64,000 nt of DNA from Bacillus badius NBRC 15713. Its GTDB lineage: Bacteria; Bacillota; Bacilli; Bacillales; Domibacillaceae. The notes below the pieces were generated by a model. It did no database searches, was not told where the DNA came from, and saw only the letters and a list, made by a program, of their open reading frames with translations. This document shows positions 8,573 through 17,971 of this stretch, one piece after another. The number at the start of each line of letters is the position of its first letter. The stretch's first letter is position 1. The translations under genes were made by a program, and so were the position numbers. The stretch lies in assembly GCF_001591605.1 (NCBI RefSeq), contig NZ_BCVF01000013.1:1-64000 (forward strand), in the 5' to 3' direction.

Positions 8573-8785
8573 TTACTCCAAGTCTTTTGATTGCGCTGCT
8601 GCTTTGATCAATTCCCCAAGCTTCTCGTTTCTCTCTCGGTCGAGCTTGATTTTCGTGTTCATAAACTGGAGCGTCTTCATCACAAAATAGATGCCGAGAC
8701 TAATAAAAATAATATTTATAATAATCGGCCAGAATGTGAAGAAAACAATCAGTCCATCTGATGCAAACAATGTGTCATTAAGCAT
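8573..8785 (-). CDS. Small membrane protein of unknown function
   Basis: Seventy residues with one long hydrophobic helix (about 12-36, VFFTFWPIIINIIFISLGIY) followed by a charged, probably cytoplasmic helix (about 45-70). I do not recognise the family. AGGAGGA lies 7 bases before the ATG, which supports real translation. It is followed upstream by two further small membrane-protein genes in the same direction. Confidence 0.65.
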   Translation of the reverse strand: MLNDTLFASDGLIVFFTFWPIIINIIFISLGIYFVMKTLQFMNTKIKLDRERNEKLGELIKAAAQSKDLE

Positions 8786-8839
8786 GAATATTCCTCCTGT
8801 CCTACTAGTCGATTCTGTTTACAAGAAAGGGCAGCGTGG

Positions 8840-9340
8840 CTAGACTCCTTTCCTGCTGATTTTATAATTCCGGTAAAGAAAAACACCCATTGTGCCAAAA
8901 ACAGCGAGGAGAAAGACAGGAAGCTCAAAATATCCTAACCCTGCTTCATTGCCGCGCGACCATTGCACACTTTGCCAGCTAGTATACACAAGGAAAATAA
9001 TAATTTCGCTTTTCATTACATTAAGCATAGCCCGGGTATTCATAAACAGCTGTTCTTTATTTTCTTCCGTTAAGTTAGGAATATTATAAAGGTGCGGCAT
9101 TCTTTCCAGTGCGGTCATCACCCCCCATAACAGAAAAGCGATGAAAGGAAGAAACCAGACCATTCCCTTGCCTCCCCAGCCATCTGCTTCTCCTTTCGCA
9201 TTAAAATGAATCGGTACTTGCCCAGGGATTTCCTTCCATTGAACAAGTAAATAAATGATATTAATGATAATAAAAGCGAACGACACAAACGTAGACACTT
9301 TCTCAAGTGTTCTTTTTTCCGGCTGACTATCTGTATTCAC
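8840..9340 (-). CDS. DUF1648 domain membrane protein
   Basis: A 166-residue protein with about four membrane helices. The segment PGQVPIHFNAKGEADGWGGK after helix 1 is the hallmark of DUF1648, the domain also found in SdpI-type immunity proteins. The SdpI C-terminal part is not evident, so immunity is not proven. The start is a GTG with GGAGG six bases upstream. It lies in a run of three small membrane-protein genes. Confidence 0.8.
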   Translation of the reverse strand: MNTDSQPEKRTLEKVSTFVSFAFIIINIIYLLVQWKEIPGQVPIHFNAKGEADGWGGKGMVWFLPFIAFLLWGVMTALERMPHLYNIPNLTEENKEQLFMNTRAMLNVMKSEIIIFLVYTSWQSVQWSRGNEAGLGYFELPVFLLAVFGTMGVFLYRNYKISRKGV

Positions 9341-9446
9341 TTAATCCCTCCTTCATGACGCCCCTTTCTTAACGAGCGCTTCTTATTCTAAGGGCTCTGT
9401 AAACCCATCATATCCTTTGCCTTCACTGACCTGATTCCCTGCTTTT

Positions 9447-9767
9447 TCATTTAGCCTCTTTCATCCTCAAAATAAACTCTTCGATGATTGGCCAGTTCCT
9501 TATCCAAGTGAGCATTCGGACAATATGAAACGGAGCGGCCAGTACGATTACAAGCAGAATAAGAAAAAACAAGGCAATGCCGGCAAACTTCATCTTGCCC
9601 GCTTCCTTGTAAAGGATGGCCTTATAACCGGCGAGCGCTCCTCCAAGCATAAAGAGCAGGCCGACAGCAAATAAATACTCCACAAAATCGGTAAGGAGAA
9701 AAGAAAGTCCGGCAAATACCGCTCCAATTAAGGTAAAGAGGACTGACGACAAACTATAGATTTGCAT
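9447..9767 (-). CDS. Small membrane protein of unknown function
   Basis: A 106-residue protein with three hydrophobic helices (about 7-27, 30-48, 60-82) and a short charged tail. I do not recognise the family. The ATG at 9767 is chosen because AAAGGGTGAAA precedes it; the longer frame to 9824 would run into the cysI terminator. About 100 bases separate it from the DUF1648 gene. Confidence 0.65.
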   Translation of the reverse strand: MQIYSLSSVLFTLIGAVFAGLSFLLTDFVEYLFAVGLLFMLGGALAGYKAILYKEAGKMKFAGIALFFLILLVIVLAAPFHIVRMLTWIRNWPIIEEFILRMKEAK

Positions 9768-9822
9768 ATTTTCACCCTTTTTCTTAATTGTACCAATTAT
9801 TCCTTCCCTTGGGTATTGCTGC

Positions 9823-9853
9823 AAATAAAAACCACCCGCAGCAACGGGTGGTT
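9823..9853 (-). terminator. Terminator of the cysJI operon
   Basis: On the minus strand ACCACCCG/CGGGTGGT forms a stem with a 6-base loop, followed by TTTTATTT. It lies just beyond the cysI stop codon. Confidence 0.9.
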
Positions 9854-9887
9854 AAACATATCAACTTAATCTAGCCTGCTTTATCGG

Positions 9888-11606
9888 TCAATCGTGAAAA
9901 TCAGTTCCAGAATAAACCTCTTTTACAATACCGGCACGAATGACAAAATCGCCGAAGCGTTCGCCCTCTTGCCGTTCTTTTGCATACTGAAAAAGAATAG
10001 AGCGCAATGCCTCCAAAATTTCTTTTTCGCCAATGTTTTCTTTGTAAAGCTTGCTTAAACGGTTTCCCGAAAAACCTGCTCCCAAATACATATTGTACTT
10101 GCCTGGAGCTTTGCCGATAAAGGCGATTTCCGCCAGAGCCGGACGGGCGCAGCCATTTGGACATCCAGTCATGCGAATAGTGATCTCTTCTTCATGCAAG
10201 CCGCTTTCCTCTATAATCTCCTCAATCTTTTCCAATAAATTCGGCAGATAGCGCTCTGCTTCAGCCATGGCGAGTCCGCATGTAGGCAGGGATACACACG
10301 CCATTGAATTTCTGCGCAACGCTGAGTAATGCTTGCCGTCTGTCAGCCCATACTTTTGAATCAGCCCAACAATTTGCTCTTTCTGCTCGCCTGTCACATT
10401 GGCAATCACAAGGTTTTGGTTCGGAGTAAGCCGAAAGTCACCGGTATGGACGTTAGCAATCTCCCTCAAGCCCGTCATCAGCGGATAGCCTTCTAGGTCC
10501 GTCACTCGGCCATTTTGAATAAATAATGTAAAGTGCCAGTTGCCGTTGCGGCCTTCCACCCAGCCATAACGGTCACCATTATGATCAAAGCGGAAGGTGC
10601 GCGCTTCTTCCAGCTCCCAGCCCAGCCGCTTATGCAGTTCTTGCTTGATCGCATCGAGCCCCAGCCGGTCCACTGTATATTTGAAACGGGCATACTTTCT
10701 CACAGAACGATTGCCGTAGTCACGCTGGATAGTAATCACTTTTTCGGCGACATCAAGGATTTGATCCGGCCGGCAAAAGCCAATCACTCTCGCCAGCTGC
10801 GGATACGTATTTTTATCGCCATGCGTCATTCCCATTCCTCCGCCGATTGCTACGTTAAAGCCGGCCAATTTCCCATTTTCCATGACCGCGATAAAGCCAA
10901 GATCCTGAGAAAAGACATCCACATCATTAGAAGGAGGAACGGCGATGCCGATCTTGAACTTTCGAGGCAAATAGAGCTCTCCGTACATCGGCTCTGTCTC
11001 CTCTTCCGGCGTGCCGGCCACCTTTTCCTCGTCCAGCCAAATTTCATGGTAAGCCCTCGTACGCGGGGAAAGATATTCACTCAGCTGTCTAGACCATTCA
11101 TACACTTCTGCATGAACCTCTGACTGATACGGATTCGGATTGCACATCACATTCCGGTTCACATCTCCGCAGGCAGCCAATGTGTCCATTAACACAGCAT
11201 TGATCTCTTGAATGCTTTTCTTCATGTTCCATTTTAAAATACCGTGCATTTGAAAAGCTTGGCGGGTAGTCAGCTTGAGCGTGCCATTTCCATACTTGCG
11301 GGCAATCTCATCCATTGCAAGCCATTGCTCCGGCGTTGCTACTCCTCCCGGCGCACGTACCCGCACCATAAACTGATAGGCCGGTTCAAGCTTTTGGCGT
11401 TCGCGCTCATTTCTTACATCCCTGTCATCCTGCAGGTAGCTTCCATGAAATTTCATCAGACGGTTATCATCATCCGGAATTCCCGCCGTAAGCGGATCAG
11501 CCAGCGTTTCGGCCAGTGTGCCGCGCAAATAATTGCTCTCTTCCTTTATCCTTTCTACGTCGCTTGGAGAGCCTTCCGGCGCCTTCAATGCTTTATCTTC
11601 AATCAT
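9888..11606 (-). CDS. cysI: Sulfite reductase hemoprotein beta subunit
   Basis: A 572-residue assimilatory sulfite reductase hemoprotein. With CysJ and NADPH it reduces sulfite to sulfide with six electrons in the cytoplasm, for cysteine synthesis. The four Cys that bind the [4Fe-4S]-siroheme centre are present: C437 and C443 (CVSLPTCG) and C482 and C486 (GCPNGCARP). Two ferredoxin-like and two siroheme-binding halves are recognisable (for example [10 protein letters not shown] about 113-122 and LTPNQNL about 393-399). GGAG lies 8 bases before the ATG. It follows cysJ by 25 bases in one operon. Confidence 0.97.
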   Translation of the reverse strand: MIEDKALKAPEGSPSDVERIKEESNYLRGTLAETLADPLTAGIPDDDNRLMKFHGSYLQDDRDVRNERERQKLEPAYQFMVRVRAPGGVATPEQWLAMDEIARKYGNGTLKLTTRQAFQMHGILKWNMKKSIQEINAVLMDTLAACGDVNRNVMCNPNPYQSEVHAEVYEWSRQLSEYLSPRTRAYHEIWLDEEKVAGTPEEETEPMYGELYLPRKFKIGIAVPPSNDVDVFSQDLGFIAVMENGKLAGFNVAIGGGMGMTHGDKNTYPQLARVIGFCRPDQILDVAEKVITIQRDYGNRSVRKYARFKYTVDRLGLDAIKQELHKRLGWELEEARTFRFDHNGDRYGWVEGRNGNWHFTLFIQNGRVTDLEGYPLMTGLREIANVHTGDFRLTPNQNLVIANVTGEQKEQIVGLIQKYGLTDGKHYSALRRNSMACVSLPTCGLAMAEAERYLPNLLEKIEEIIEESGLHEEEITIRMTGCPNGCARPALAEIAFIGKAPGKYNMYLGAGFSGNRLSKLYKENIGEKEILEALRSILFQYAKERQEGERFGDFVIRAGIVKEVYSGTDFHD

Positions 11607-11631
11607 TTCTCTTGCTCCTTTCAGTCAAGGC

Positions 11632-13452
11632 TTAATATACATCGCGCTGATAACGTTTAGAATGCTGCATCTCGGCAAGATAAGCCTCTGCCTGCTCCCG
11701 GTTAAATCCGCCTTCTTTTTCAATAATTTGGATCAGCGTTTCATGAACATCATGCGCCATGTTTTTCTCGTCGCCGCACACATAAACGACTGCCCCTTCT
11801 TCAAGCCACTGGTACAATTCTCTGCTTTGCTCCAGCATACGATGCTGCACGTATGCTTTTTTCTCTGTATCCCTTGAGAAGGCAACATCCATTTTCGTTA
11901 ACACATCTTTCTTTAACCATTGCTGCCACTCAGTCTGATACAGAAAATCCGTGACAAAATGCTGATCGCCGAAGAATAACCAGGTTTTCCCTTGAGCAGC
12001 CAGCTCTTCTCGCTCTTGAAGGAACGACCTGAACGGGGCCACACCCGTTCCCGGACCAACCATGATAATCGGTGTCTCAGGATGAGGAGGAAGCTTAAAG
12101 TTCTGATTGCGCTGAATATAGACCGGCAAATAGTCTCCCGGCTGAATTCTCTCTGCACATTGGATAGAGCAAACACCTTTGCGGCTTCGCCCGTGTGCTT
12201 CATACCTCACCGTACTAATTGTCAGGTGCACTTCATCCGGATTCGCCCGTAAGCTGCTGGCGATGGAATAAAGGCGGGCCGGCATTTTCCGCAAAATCGA
12301 GACGAAGGAACTCGCTGTGACTTCCTTAAAATTGAAATCACGGATAAGATCCAACAAATCTCTTCCTTCAATATATGCACGCAGTTCTTCTTCCTGTCCA
12401 GGCAATAACAGCTGGTCTAATGGAGTCTCCGACAGTAATTCCGCTGCTTTTTGCAAAAGTGGCTTGGTCAATACAGTAATTTCATAATAAGAAATGAGCG
12501 CCTCACGTAATGAACGTGTTTCTCCTTGTTTATTGACCGTGATAACTTCATCTGGATTCCAATTCATTTCTTGAATAATCCCGTCGGCCAGCTCGGGGTC
12601 ATTTTCAGGGTAAATGCCTAAGCTGTCTCCCGGCTCAAACTCCAAATGAGAGCCTTCAAGCGAAAGTTCTAAATGCCGCGTTTCTTTGTTTGATCCGCGC
12701 CCGTTCAAGTTGATATTTTCAAGCACCTCTGCTTTAAATGGATTTGTCCGTGAGTAAACCGGCTGGCCTGCCGATGTTCCCGCTTTAACAGAAGCAGGAC
12801 GAAAAGCAGCTTCCGGACTTTTTCTTTCACTTAAACCTTTCACAACACCCTCCAGCCATTCAGCCGCGGGCTCATCATAGTCCAAGTCACAATCAAAACG
12901 CGGGTACAGGCGCTGACCGCCCAGCTCCTCTAGGCGCTTGTCGAAATCCTTTCCTGTTTGGCAAAAAAATTCGTAAGAGCTGTCTCCTAAGGAAAGAACA
13001 GAAAAACGGAGATCCTTCAGCTGGGGCGCCCGTCTCCCGTGAAGAAATTCATAGAGAGAAAGGGCATTATCCGGCGGGTCTCCTTCTCCGTGTGTGCTTA
13101 CTAAGATCAGAAGATTTTGAACCTTTTTGATATGATTTGCCTTAAACTCATTCATCGAAGCAAGCACCACTTGAAAGCCATGCTCTCTCAGCTTTTCAGC
13201 CGCCTTCTCCGCAAGTGCTTGAGCATTGCCTGTTTGGGAGCCAAACAAAACAGTTACTTCTTTCGATACAGCGGAAGCTTGTTGTTCAGAAAGTATTTCA
13301 CCTTCAGCCAGCTGCGGCAAAGCCGTGCCCGCTGCTCCCGCAAGATAGCCGCTTAACCACAGCTTTTGCGGTTCTGTCAAGGTTGGCAATAAACGATTAA
13401 GGAGCTCTGTCTGCTCCTGAGTCAAAGGACTATTCATTACTTGCAGTTGCAA
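11632..13452 (-). CDS. cysJ: Sulfite reductase flavoprotein alpha subunit
   Basis: A 606-residue NADPH-dependent diflavin reductase that feeds electrons to CysI. Domains in order: flavodoxin-like FMN domain (about 65-200; FGSQTGNAQALAEKAA), FAD domain (about 235-450; ARLYSIASS) and NADP-binding domain (about 460-606; GPGTGVAPFRSFLQE and YVCGDEKNMA). The start is the TTG at 13452: GAGGTGG lies 6 bases upstream and the N-terminus MQLQVMNSP matches B. subtilis CysJ as I recall it. First gene of cysJI. Confidence 0.95.
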   Translation of the reverse strand: MQLQVMNSPLTQEQTELLNRLLPTLTEPQKLWLSGYLAGAAGTALPQLAEGEILSEQQASAVSKEVTVLFGSQTGNAQALAEKAAEKLREHGFQVVLASMNEFKANHIKKVQNLLILVSTHGEGDPPDNALSLYEFLHGRRAPQLKDLRFSVLSLGDSSYEFFCQTGKDFDKRLEELGGQRLYPRFDCDLDYDEPAAEWLEGVVKGLSERKSPEAAFRPASVKAGTSAGQPVYSRTNPFKAEVLENINLNGRGSNKETRHLELSLEGSHLEFEPGDSLGIYPENDPELADGIIQEMNWNPDEVITVNKQGETRSLREALISYYEITVLTKPLLQKAAELLSETPLDQLLLPGQEEELRAYIEGRDLLDLIRDFNFKEVTASSFVSILRKMPARLYSIASSLRANPDEVHLTISTVRYEAHGRSRKGVCSIQCAERIQPGDYLPVYIQRNQNFKLPPHPETPIIMVGPGTGVAPFRSFLQEREELAAQGKTWLFFGDQHFVTDFLYQTEWQQWLKKDVLTKMDVAFSRDTEKKAYVQHRMLEQSRELYQWLEEGAVVYVCGDEKNMAHDVHETLIQIIEKEGGFNREQAEAYLAEMQHSKRYQRDVY

Positions 13453-13508
13453 TGATATCCACCTCACAAAGGAATATAGATCACCCGTCATTCATCCTAA
13501 AGAAGAAA

Positions 13509-13567
13509 TGACGGCATTCGCCATCATCAGAAATAGCAAAAAGGGAACGAAATGAATGCGCCCTTTT
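13509..13567 (-). promoter_or_regulatory. Hairpins in the cysJ leader
   Basis: Between the promoter and cysJ the minus-strand RNA can form two hairpins: AAAAGGG/CCCTTTT(T) (13538-13567), which ends like a weak terminator, and TGATGGC/GCCGTCA with a GAAT loop (13509-13526). No S-box or T-box signature is visible. Regulatory function is a guess. Confidence 0.35.
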
Positions 13568-13620
13568 GACGAGGCTATGTAGTCATAGAAAAAGCCTGAA
13601 GGCCTCAATAATTAAGTTTT

Positions 13621-13649
13621 ATATTATATTTATTAATCCTATATGTCAA
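13621..13649 (-). promoter_or_regulatory. Sigma-A-type promoter of cysJI
   Basis: On the minus strand a perfect -35 TTGACA (13644-13649) is followed, after 17 bases, by TAATAT, overlapping a TATAAT at 15 bases. It gives a leader of about 160 bases before the TTG start. Confidence 0.7.
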
Positions 13650-13788
13650 GTAGGTTTTATGCCCATTAGTCTGTCTTTTCTCATTATTTTTATTAATCGG
13701 CCAGCAGATACATAGGAATGAGGACTTTCCAAAATGAACTTTCTGGCATATCGTTTAATATACTATGAAAAAATTGAGGAGTTCGATG

Positions 13789-14226
13789 ATGGTCAAAAAA
13801 AGCGTGGATGATGTTTTACAAGAAGGGATTTACGGAAAGAAAGAGCTTCATCCAGAGGAGCGGCGCAAGTTTCTTGGCACATTAAGAGAAAGAATTATTG
13901 CCGCACTGCGACAAAGCCAAGTGAGAGAAAAAGAAACATACCCCGAATTAATTGAACTGATGAAGCAGCACCCTCAAGCCAAGCTGTATTTAAACGGAGC
14001 ATTAAATATTACGTTTCTAAAAAAATACATCACAGCTGCCGACAAACATAAGCTGGACTATACGGTTGTCATCAACAAAAATCACGATACCGATATTGGG
14101 CTCGTGCTCGCTTACGACTATGCTGTTGATCAAGAGGAGATTTTCCTGTCCAGACCGAAAAAACAGCAAAAACCAGCCAAGAACAGCAAGCTAGCCTCTC
14201 TTTTCAATTGGTTCAGACGGAAATAG
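13789..14226 (+). CDS. yueI: YueI-like DUF1694 family protein
   Basis: A cytoplasmic protein of about 145 residues related to B. subtilis YueI (DUF1694), function unknown. Recognisable phrases are VDDVLQEGIYG near the start, RERIIAALRQSQV, LYLNGALNITFLKKYI and DIGLVLAYDYAV; the C-terminal 25 residues are basic. GAGGAG precedes two adjacent ATG codons (13786 and 13789); spacing favours the second. An upstream ATG at 13765 would overlap the ribosome site. It is convergent with the M42 peptidase gene. Confidence 0.8.
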   Translation: MVKKSVDDVLQEGIYGKKELHPEERRKFLGTLRERIIAALRQSQVREKETYPELIELMKQHPQAKLYLNGALNITFLKKYITAADKHKLDYTVVINKNHDTDIGLVLAYDYAVDQEEIFLSRPKKQQKPAKNSKLASLFNWFRRK

Positions 14227-14264
14227 CAGACCTGGAATCGAAAGATTATTGAAGCTTCTTTTAT

Positions 14265-14301
14265 AAAAAAACGGTCACGGGAAGTTCCCGTGACCGTTTT
14301 T
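14265..14301. terminator. Bidirectional terminator between yueI and the M42 peptidase gene
   Basis: ACGGTCACGGGAA pairs with TTCCCGTGACCGT, with an A-run on one side and a T-run on the other. Confidence 0.93.
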
Positions 14302-14304
14302 CTA

Positions 14305-15390
14305 TTAGTCAAATTTAATTTTGTTGACCGTTTCCTGATCCAAACGCAGGATAACTTCACCGATCAGTTTCACAGCATTTTCATAATCATCGCGGTGGAG
14401 CATAGCAGCATGTGAATGGATATAGCGGGTAGCAATAGTGATGGATAAGCTTGGCACACCGCCTGATGTCACATGAATAGCGCCTGAGTCTGTTCCGCCG
14501 CCAGCCATTGCATCAAATTGATAAGGGATATTAAGCTCATCAGCCACGTCGGTCACAAAGTCGCGCAGCCCTTTGTGAGAAACCATAGAAGCATCGTATA
14601 AAATAATTTGCGGCCCGTCGCCCATTTTGCTCATCGCTTCTTTGCTGGACACTCCAGGCGTATCGCCGGCAATGCCAACATCTACCCCAAACGCAATATC
14701 CGGCTGAATCGCTTGAGCAGAGGTTTTCGCCCCGCGGAGCCCAACCTCTTCCTGCACCGTGCCGACACCATATACTGTATTTTTATGCTGCTTGTCTTTA
14801 ACATACTTCATCACATCAATGGCAATCGCACACCCGATGCGGTTATCCCATGCTTTCGCAAGCAGCATTTTTTCATTATTCATTACAGTAAATTCAAAAT
14901 AAGGAACGACCATATCGCCCGGGCGCACGCCCCACTCCTGTGCTTCTTCTTTGCTGGAAGCACCGATATCAATAAACATGTCTTTAATATCCACCGGCTT
15001 TTTGCGCGCTTCAGGAGACAGAATATGCGGCGGCTTTGAGCCAATCACTCCTGTAATGTCGCCTTTGCGTGTCACAATTGTCACGCGCTGGGCCAGCATG
15101 ACCTGGCTCCACCAGCCGCCAACTGTTTGAAAGCGGAGAAAGCCTTTATCATCAATTTGTGTAATCATAAAGCCCACTTCATCTAAATGGCCGGCAACCA
15201 TGATTTTCGGCCCATTAGCATCGCCTGACTTCTTGGCAATTAAGCTCCCTAGATTATCCGTTGTTACTTCATCAGCAAACGGCTCTATGTATTTTTTCAT
15301 TACAGCTCGGGCTTCCCGTTCATTTCCGGCAATTCCCTTTGCATCCGTTAAGTCTTTCAGCATGGTTAAAGTTTCATCCATTTTGGCCAT
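14305..15390 (-). CDS. ysdC: M42 family metallopeptidase (YsdC-like aminopeptidase)
   Basis: A 361-residue cytoplasmic aminopeptidase of family M42 (glutamyl aminopeptidase/PepA type), normally a tetrahedral dodecamer that trims peptides. Metal-site phrases are clear: [11 protein letters not shown] (His/Asp, about 67-77), AKAWDNRIG (Asp), [13 protein letters not shown] (catalytic Glu pair) and the late His in [16 protein letters not shown] lies 8 bases before the ATG. It is last in a cluster with a dUTPase and a DUF1294 gene; in B. subtilis ysdA-ysdB-ysdC follow rplT, which supports the YsdC name rather than YtoP. Confidence 0.9.
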   Translation of the reverse strand: MAKMDETLTMLKDLTDAKGIAGNEREARAVMKKYIEPFADEVTTDNLGSLIAKKSGDANGPKIMVAGHLDEVGFMITQIDDKGFLRFQTVGGWWSQVMLAQRVTIVTRKGDITGVIGSKPPHILSPEARKKPVDIKDMFIDIGASSKEEAQEWGVRPGDMVVPYFEFTVMNNEKMLLAKAWDNRIGCAIAIDVMKYVKDKQHKNTVYGVGTVQEEVGLRGAKTSAQAIQPDIAFGVDVGIAGDTPGVSSKEAMSKMGDGPQIILYDASMVSHKGLRDFVTDVADELNIPYQFDAMAGGGTDSGAIHVTSGGVPSLSITIATRYIHSHAAMLHRDDYENAVKLIGEVILRLDQETVNKIKFD

Positions 15391-15467
15391 ACATCATTCC
15401 TCCTGTAAAAAAATATGGATCCGTTTTCATTATACGTATTTTTCTGATTTTATACAAAAATTTCCGC

Positions 15468-15956
15468 TCAATAGCCTTGCTGCTGCCGTTCATAGTTAAC
15501 TTCATTTTTGGCGACGTATGCCTTTTCCACCTCTTCTGCGGAAAACCCTAACAGCCGGCCCAGAGCAAAATAATCATTCAGCATTCTGCTATATGCTTCC
15601 GCTGACTTTTCCTTCTTAAATAACTGGACAGCTTCATATACAAGAAGAAACTGCTCTGTAATGGAAGCGCTCGGATCTTCTTCTGTGACATCCGCTTCTT
15701 CTTCTAAAGAACACGTCAATCCAAGTGATAAAATAAAATGGACGCCATCCACAAATTCTTCCAAGATCACTTGGCGCTCACTTGGCTTTTTTAAGCTCCA
15801 AAATTTAAAGCAGCGCGTTTCATTAGCTAATTCTCCAATTTCAACAAGCAGGGCAAGTACTTTTTTATCAAACAAGTCAGCCTCCTGCAAGCCATGTTCT
15901 GTCTCAATATATTGATCGAGTGCCCGCTGCATGCGAAACAGCTTTGATACGTTCAT
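15468..15956 (-). CDS. dUTP diphosphatase, all-alpha (dUTPase_2/MazG-like) family
   Basis: A 162-residue all-helical nucleotide pyrophosphatase that would hydrolyse dUTP to dUMP and keep uracil out of DNA. The metal motif of the dimeric dUTPase family is present as EIGELANE (about 46-53), with a second acidic cluster EEFVDGVHF (about 72-80). The ATG at 15956 is preferred because GGAGG lies 7 bases before it; an earlier in-frame ATG at 15974 overlaps the stop of the DUF1294 gene. It occupies the place of ysdB between ysdA and ysdC. Confidence 0.85.
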   Translation of the reverse strand: MNVSKLFRMQRALDQYIETEHGLQEADLFDKKVLALLVEIGELANETRCFKFWSLKKPSERQVILEEFVDGVHFILSLGLTCSLEEEADVTEEDPSASITEQFLLVYEAVQLFKKEKSAEAYSRMLNDYFALGRLLGFSAEEVEKAYVAKNEVNYERQQQGY

Positions 15957-15970
15957 TTCCATTCCTCCAT

Positions 15971-16219
15971 TCATGAAAAGTAAACAAGTACACTAAGGTC
16001 AATGACCGCTAAGATGGGCATGCCGTATTTAAATGCCGGGTGCTTCGTCTTATGGCGATGCGTTTGCATAGCTACCCAGCTGCCTGCCGCACCGCCCATG
16101 AGAGCTAAGAGCCAAAGCGTGCTCTCACGCGTCCGCCATTTTCCCTGCTTGGCCTTGCGCTTGTCATTTCCCATTACGATATAGCTGATTAAGTTAATAA
16201 ACACAAAATACATAAGCAC
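15971..16219 (-). CDS. ysdA: DUF1294 membrane protein, YsdA-like
   Basis: About 82 residues with two or three hydrophobic segments and the DUF1294 signature MGNDKRKAKQGKWRTRES and GGAAGSWVAMQTHRHKTKHP. Function unknown. GTG at 16219 lies 8 bases after AAAGGGGAG; GTG at 16228 and ATG at 16213 are alternatives. It leads the ysdA-dUTPase-ysdC unit. Confidence 0.8.
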   Translation of the reverse strand: MLMYFVFINLISYIVMGNDKRKAKQGKWRTRESTLWLLALMGGAAGSWVAMQTHRHKTKHPAFKYGMPILAVIDLSVLVYFS

Positions 16220-16388
16220 GCCATTCACTCCCCTTTGTTAGTGTAGCAAAAAAGCCGGAAGATAGTGAGAGACAAATGTCTTTTTACGCTGTAATGTTTT
16301 CCTGCAATCTCCCGTGTTCATATAGCGCATAACCCGTCAGGAAAAGCAAATAATAGAACAAACTATATATGGAAGCAGGTGAAGGACT

Positions 16389-16604
16389 ATGCCGCGCGAA
16401 AGAGAAAACATCCAAACGAATAATGGGGACCCGCACTTTGACGGGAAATACGAAGGAGTGATTGCTGTTCCTGAGGGGACAGAGCAAATGGGCATCCGGA
16501 TAGACCGCAAGCAGTCAGAAAGTGCGTATGATGTGACTAAATTAAAGATAGATCCTGCCCTCCAAAGATTTCAACAGTTTTTTAAAGGAAGCAAGCCAAA
16601 GTAA
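16389..16604 (+). CDS. Small hydrophilic protein of unknown function
   Basis: A 71-residue, strongly charged protein with no membrane segment or Cys. It contains FDGKYEGVIAVPEGTEQMGI in the middle and a basic tail. I recognise no family. AGGTGAAGG precedes the ATG and a good terminator follows, so it looks like a real single gene. It faces the catabolic cluster and sits at the edge of the inserted region. The 169 bases before it show no other gene. Confidence 0.6.
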   Translation: MPRERENIQTNNGDPHFDGKYEGVIAVPEGTEQMGIRIDRKQSESAYDVTKLKIDPALQRFQQFFKGSKPK

Positions 16605-16611
16605 ATAATAT

Positions 16612-16642
16612 GAAAAAAGACTGCCGGCAGCAGTCTTTTTTT
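16612..16642. terminator. Bidirectional terminator between the 71-residue gene and the YodQ-like gene
   Basis: AAAAAAGACTGC pairs with GCAGTCTTTTTTT around CCGGCA or a similar loop. Stops both the plus-strand small gene and the minus-strand catabolic operon. Confidence 0.9.
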
Positions 16643-16656
16643 AGCTTGTTCAGCTC

Positions 16657-17913
16657 TCAACCTGAAACTTCACACCACTCCAATATGGTTAGTGCAATCA
16701 CTTCCGCACAGGCAATCATTTTATCCAGCTCAATATACTCATTTGGATAATGTGCCATGCCAGTAATGCCCGGACCAAATACTATAGAAGGCACTTCGCC
16801 AACTTTATTTAACAACCCTCCGTCTGTTCCCCATGGGGAGGCTTCTACCATCGGCTCACATTTCATTACTTGACGGAATTTGCTAATAATCTGATTCATT
16901 AAGAGGTGCTCGGGATCGATCGTTCCTGGCACCCACTGCGCTCCGAACCATTCTAATTGAGGAGGCTCGCTAAACCAATCATCAAGGTGCGAAAGATGAT
17001 TCAAAGCCTCCTCCATTTCTTTCTTTGCTTGCTCCATATTTTCCTCCGGTGCTACTCCCATTCGCCCTTGCAATTCTACTTGATCAGGTACAGAAGAAGG
17101 CCAGTCTCCTCCTTGAATGACCCCTATATTAATAGGAATGGGGATAGGGATATTCTGGTAAAGAGGATCGGTTACTCTTTCATTTCTTTTTTTCTCCAGC
17201 CTCTGAATTTCTTCAATCACAATCATGCTTTTTTCGATCGCACTTATACCTTCATACCTAGTTCCCCCATGAGCAGACCGGCCTTTTACTCGAATCTTAA
17301 ACCACATAGATCCTTGCTGCTTCGGAAAAATTTTCATGTCAGTCGGTTCAGGAATAATTGCTGCATCTGCCCGGTAGCCGCGCAAGATGGCAGATAGCGT
17401 ACCGCCACCGCCGCTCTCTTCTTCGATGACGCTTTGAAAAATAACATCTCCTTTTAATTTAATGCCCAACTTCTTCAAGCACTCGATGGCGAACAACAGA
17501 GAAGCATTCCCTCCCTTCATGTCAGTTACTCCCCTGCCATACATTTTTCCACCTGTCACCTTGCCGCTGAATGGATCATGAAGCCATTGCGTTTCATCGC
17601 CCGCTGGCACGACGTCAATATGGCCATTAAGGATTAATGATTTTCCGCCGCCGGTTCCTCGCCATACCCCTACAACATTAGGACTTCCAGCAAAGTCCGT
17701 GCGAGTCGCACAGAAATAAGGATGCTTAATAAACTCTTCTCCACCAGGCTCCCAAATATCAACCTCTAACCCCATTTGTTTTAACTTATTAGCTACCTTT
17801 TCCTGAGCTCCGATTTCTTTTCCTTGAATACTCGGCTCTTGTACAATCTCTTTTAAAAAATCAATCGCTTGCTGCTGATTAGCATGCATCCACTCTTTGA
17901 CAACCCGTTCCAT
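16657..17913 (-). CDS. yodQ: M20 family amidohydrolase/deacetylase (YodQ-like)
   Basis: A 418-residue dizinc enzyme of the ArgE/DapE/CPG2 family, which removes N-acyl groups from amino acids. Metal ligands are visible: His98 and Asp100 in NGHIDVVPAG, Asp131 in GRGVTDMKGG, and the catalytic Glu pair in VIEEESGGGG (about 164-166). The dimerisation domain starts at GRSAHGGTRYEG. The ATG at 17913 has GGGGGAG 7 bases upstream. It is last in an aminotransferase-CoA transferase-deacetylase operon like B. subtilis yodQRST, where it is expected to deacetylate an acetamido acid derived from beta-lysine; that substrate is inferred. Confidence 0.85.
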   Translation of the reverse strand: MERVVKEWMHANQQQAIDFLKEIVQEPSIQGKEIGAQEKVANKLKQMGLEVDIWEPGGEEFIKHPYFCATRTDFAGSPNVVGVWRGTGGGKSLILNGHIDVVPAGDETQWLHDPFSGKVTGGKMYGRGVTDMKGGNASLLFAIECLKKLGIKLKGDVIFQSVIEEESGGGGTLSAILRGYRADAAIIPEPTDMKIFPKQQGSMWFKIRVKGRSAHGGTRYEGISAIEKSMIVIEEIQRLEKKRNERVTDPLYQNIPIPIPINIGVIQGGDWPSSVPDQVELQGRMGVAPEENMEQAKKEMEEALNHLSHLDDWFSEPPQLEWFGAQWVPGTIDPEHLLMNQIISKFRQVMKCEPMVEASPWGTDGGLLNKVGEVPSIVFGPGITGMAHYPNEYIELDKMIACAEVIALTILEWCEVSG

Positions 17914-17971
17914 AGTCACTCTCCCCCTGTCAGGTCAATTATTGTACAGCTTAAATCCAGACAATAGAACG

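Noticed and set aside
10533-11123. 196-codon open frame opposite cysI
   Set aside because: It is antisense to a fully conserved cysI with intact Fe-S and siroheme motifs; the length comes from codon bias on the other strand.
13453-13620. SAM (S-box) riboswitch or cysteine T-box before cysJ
   Set aside because: Neither the S-box core nor an AGGGTGGNACCGCG-like element is present.
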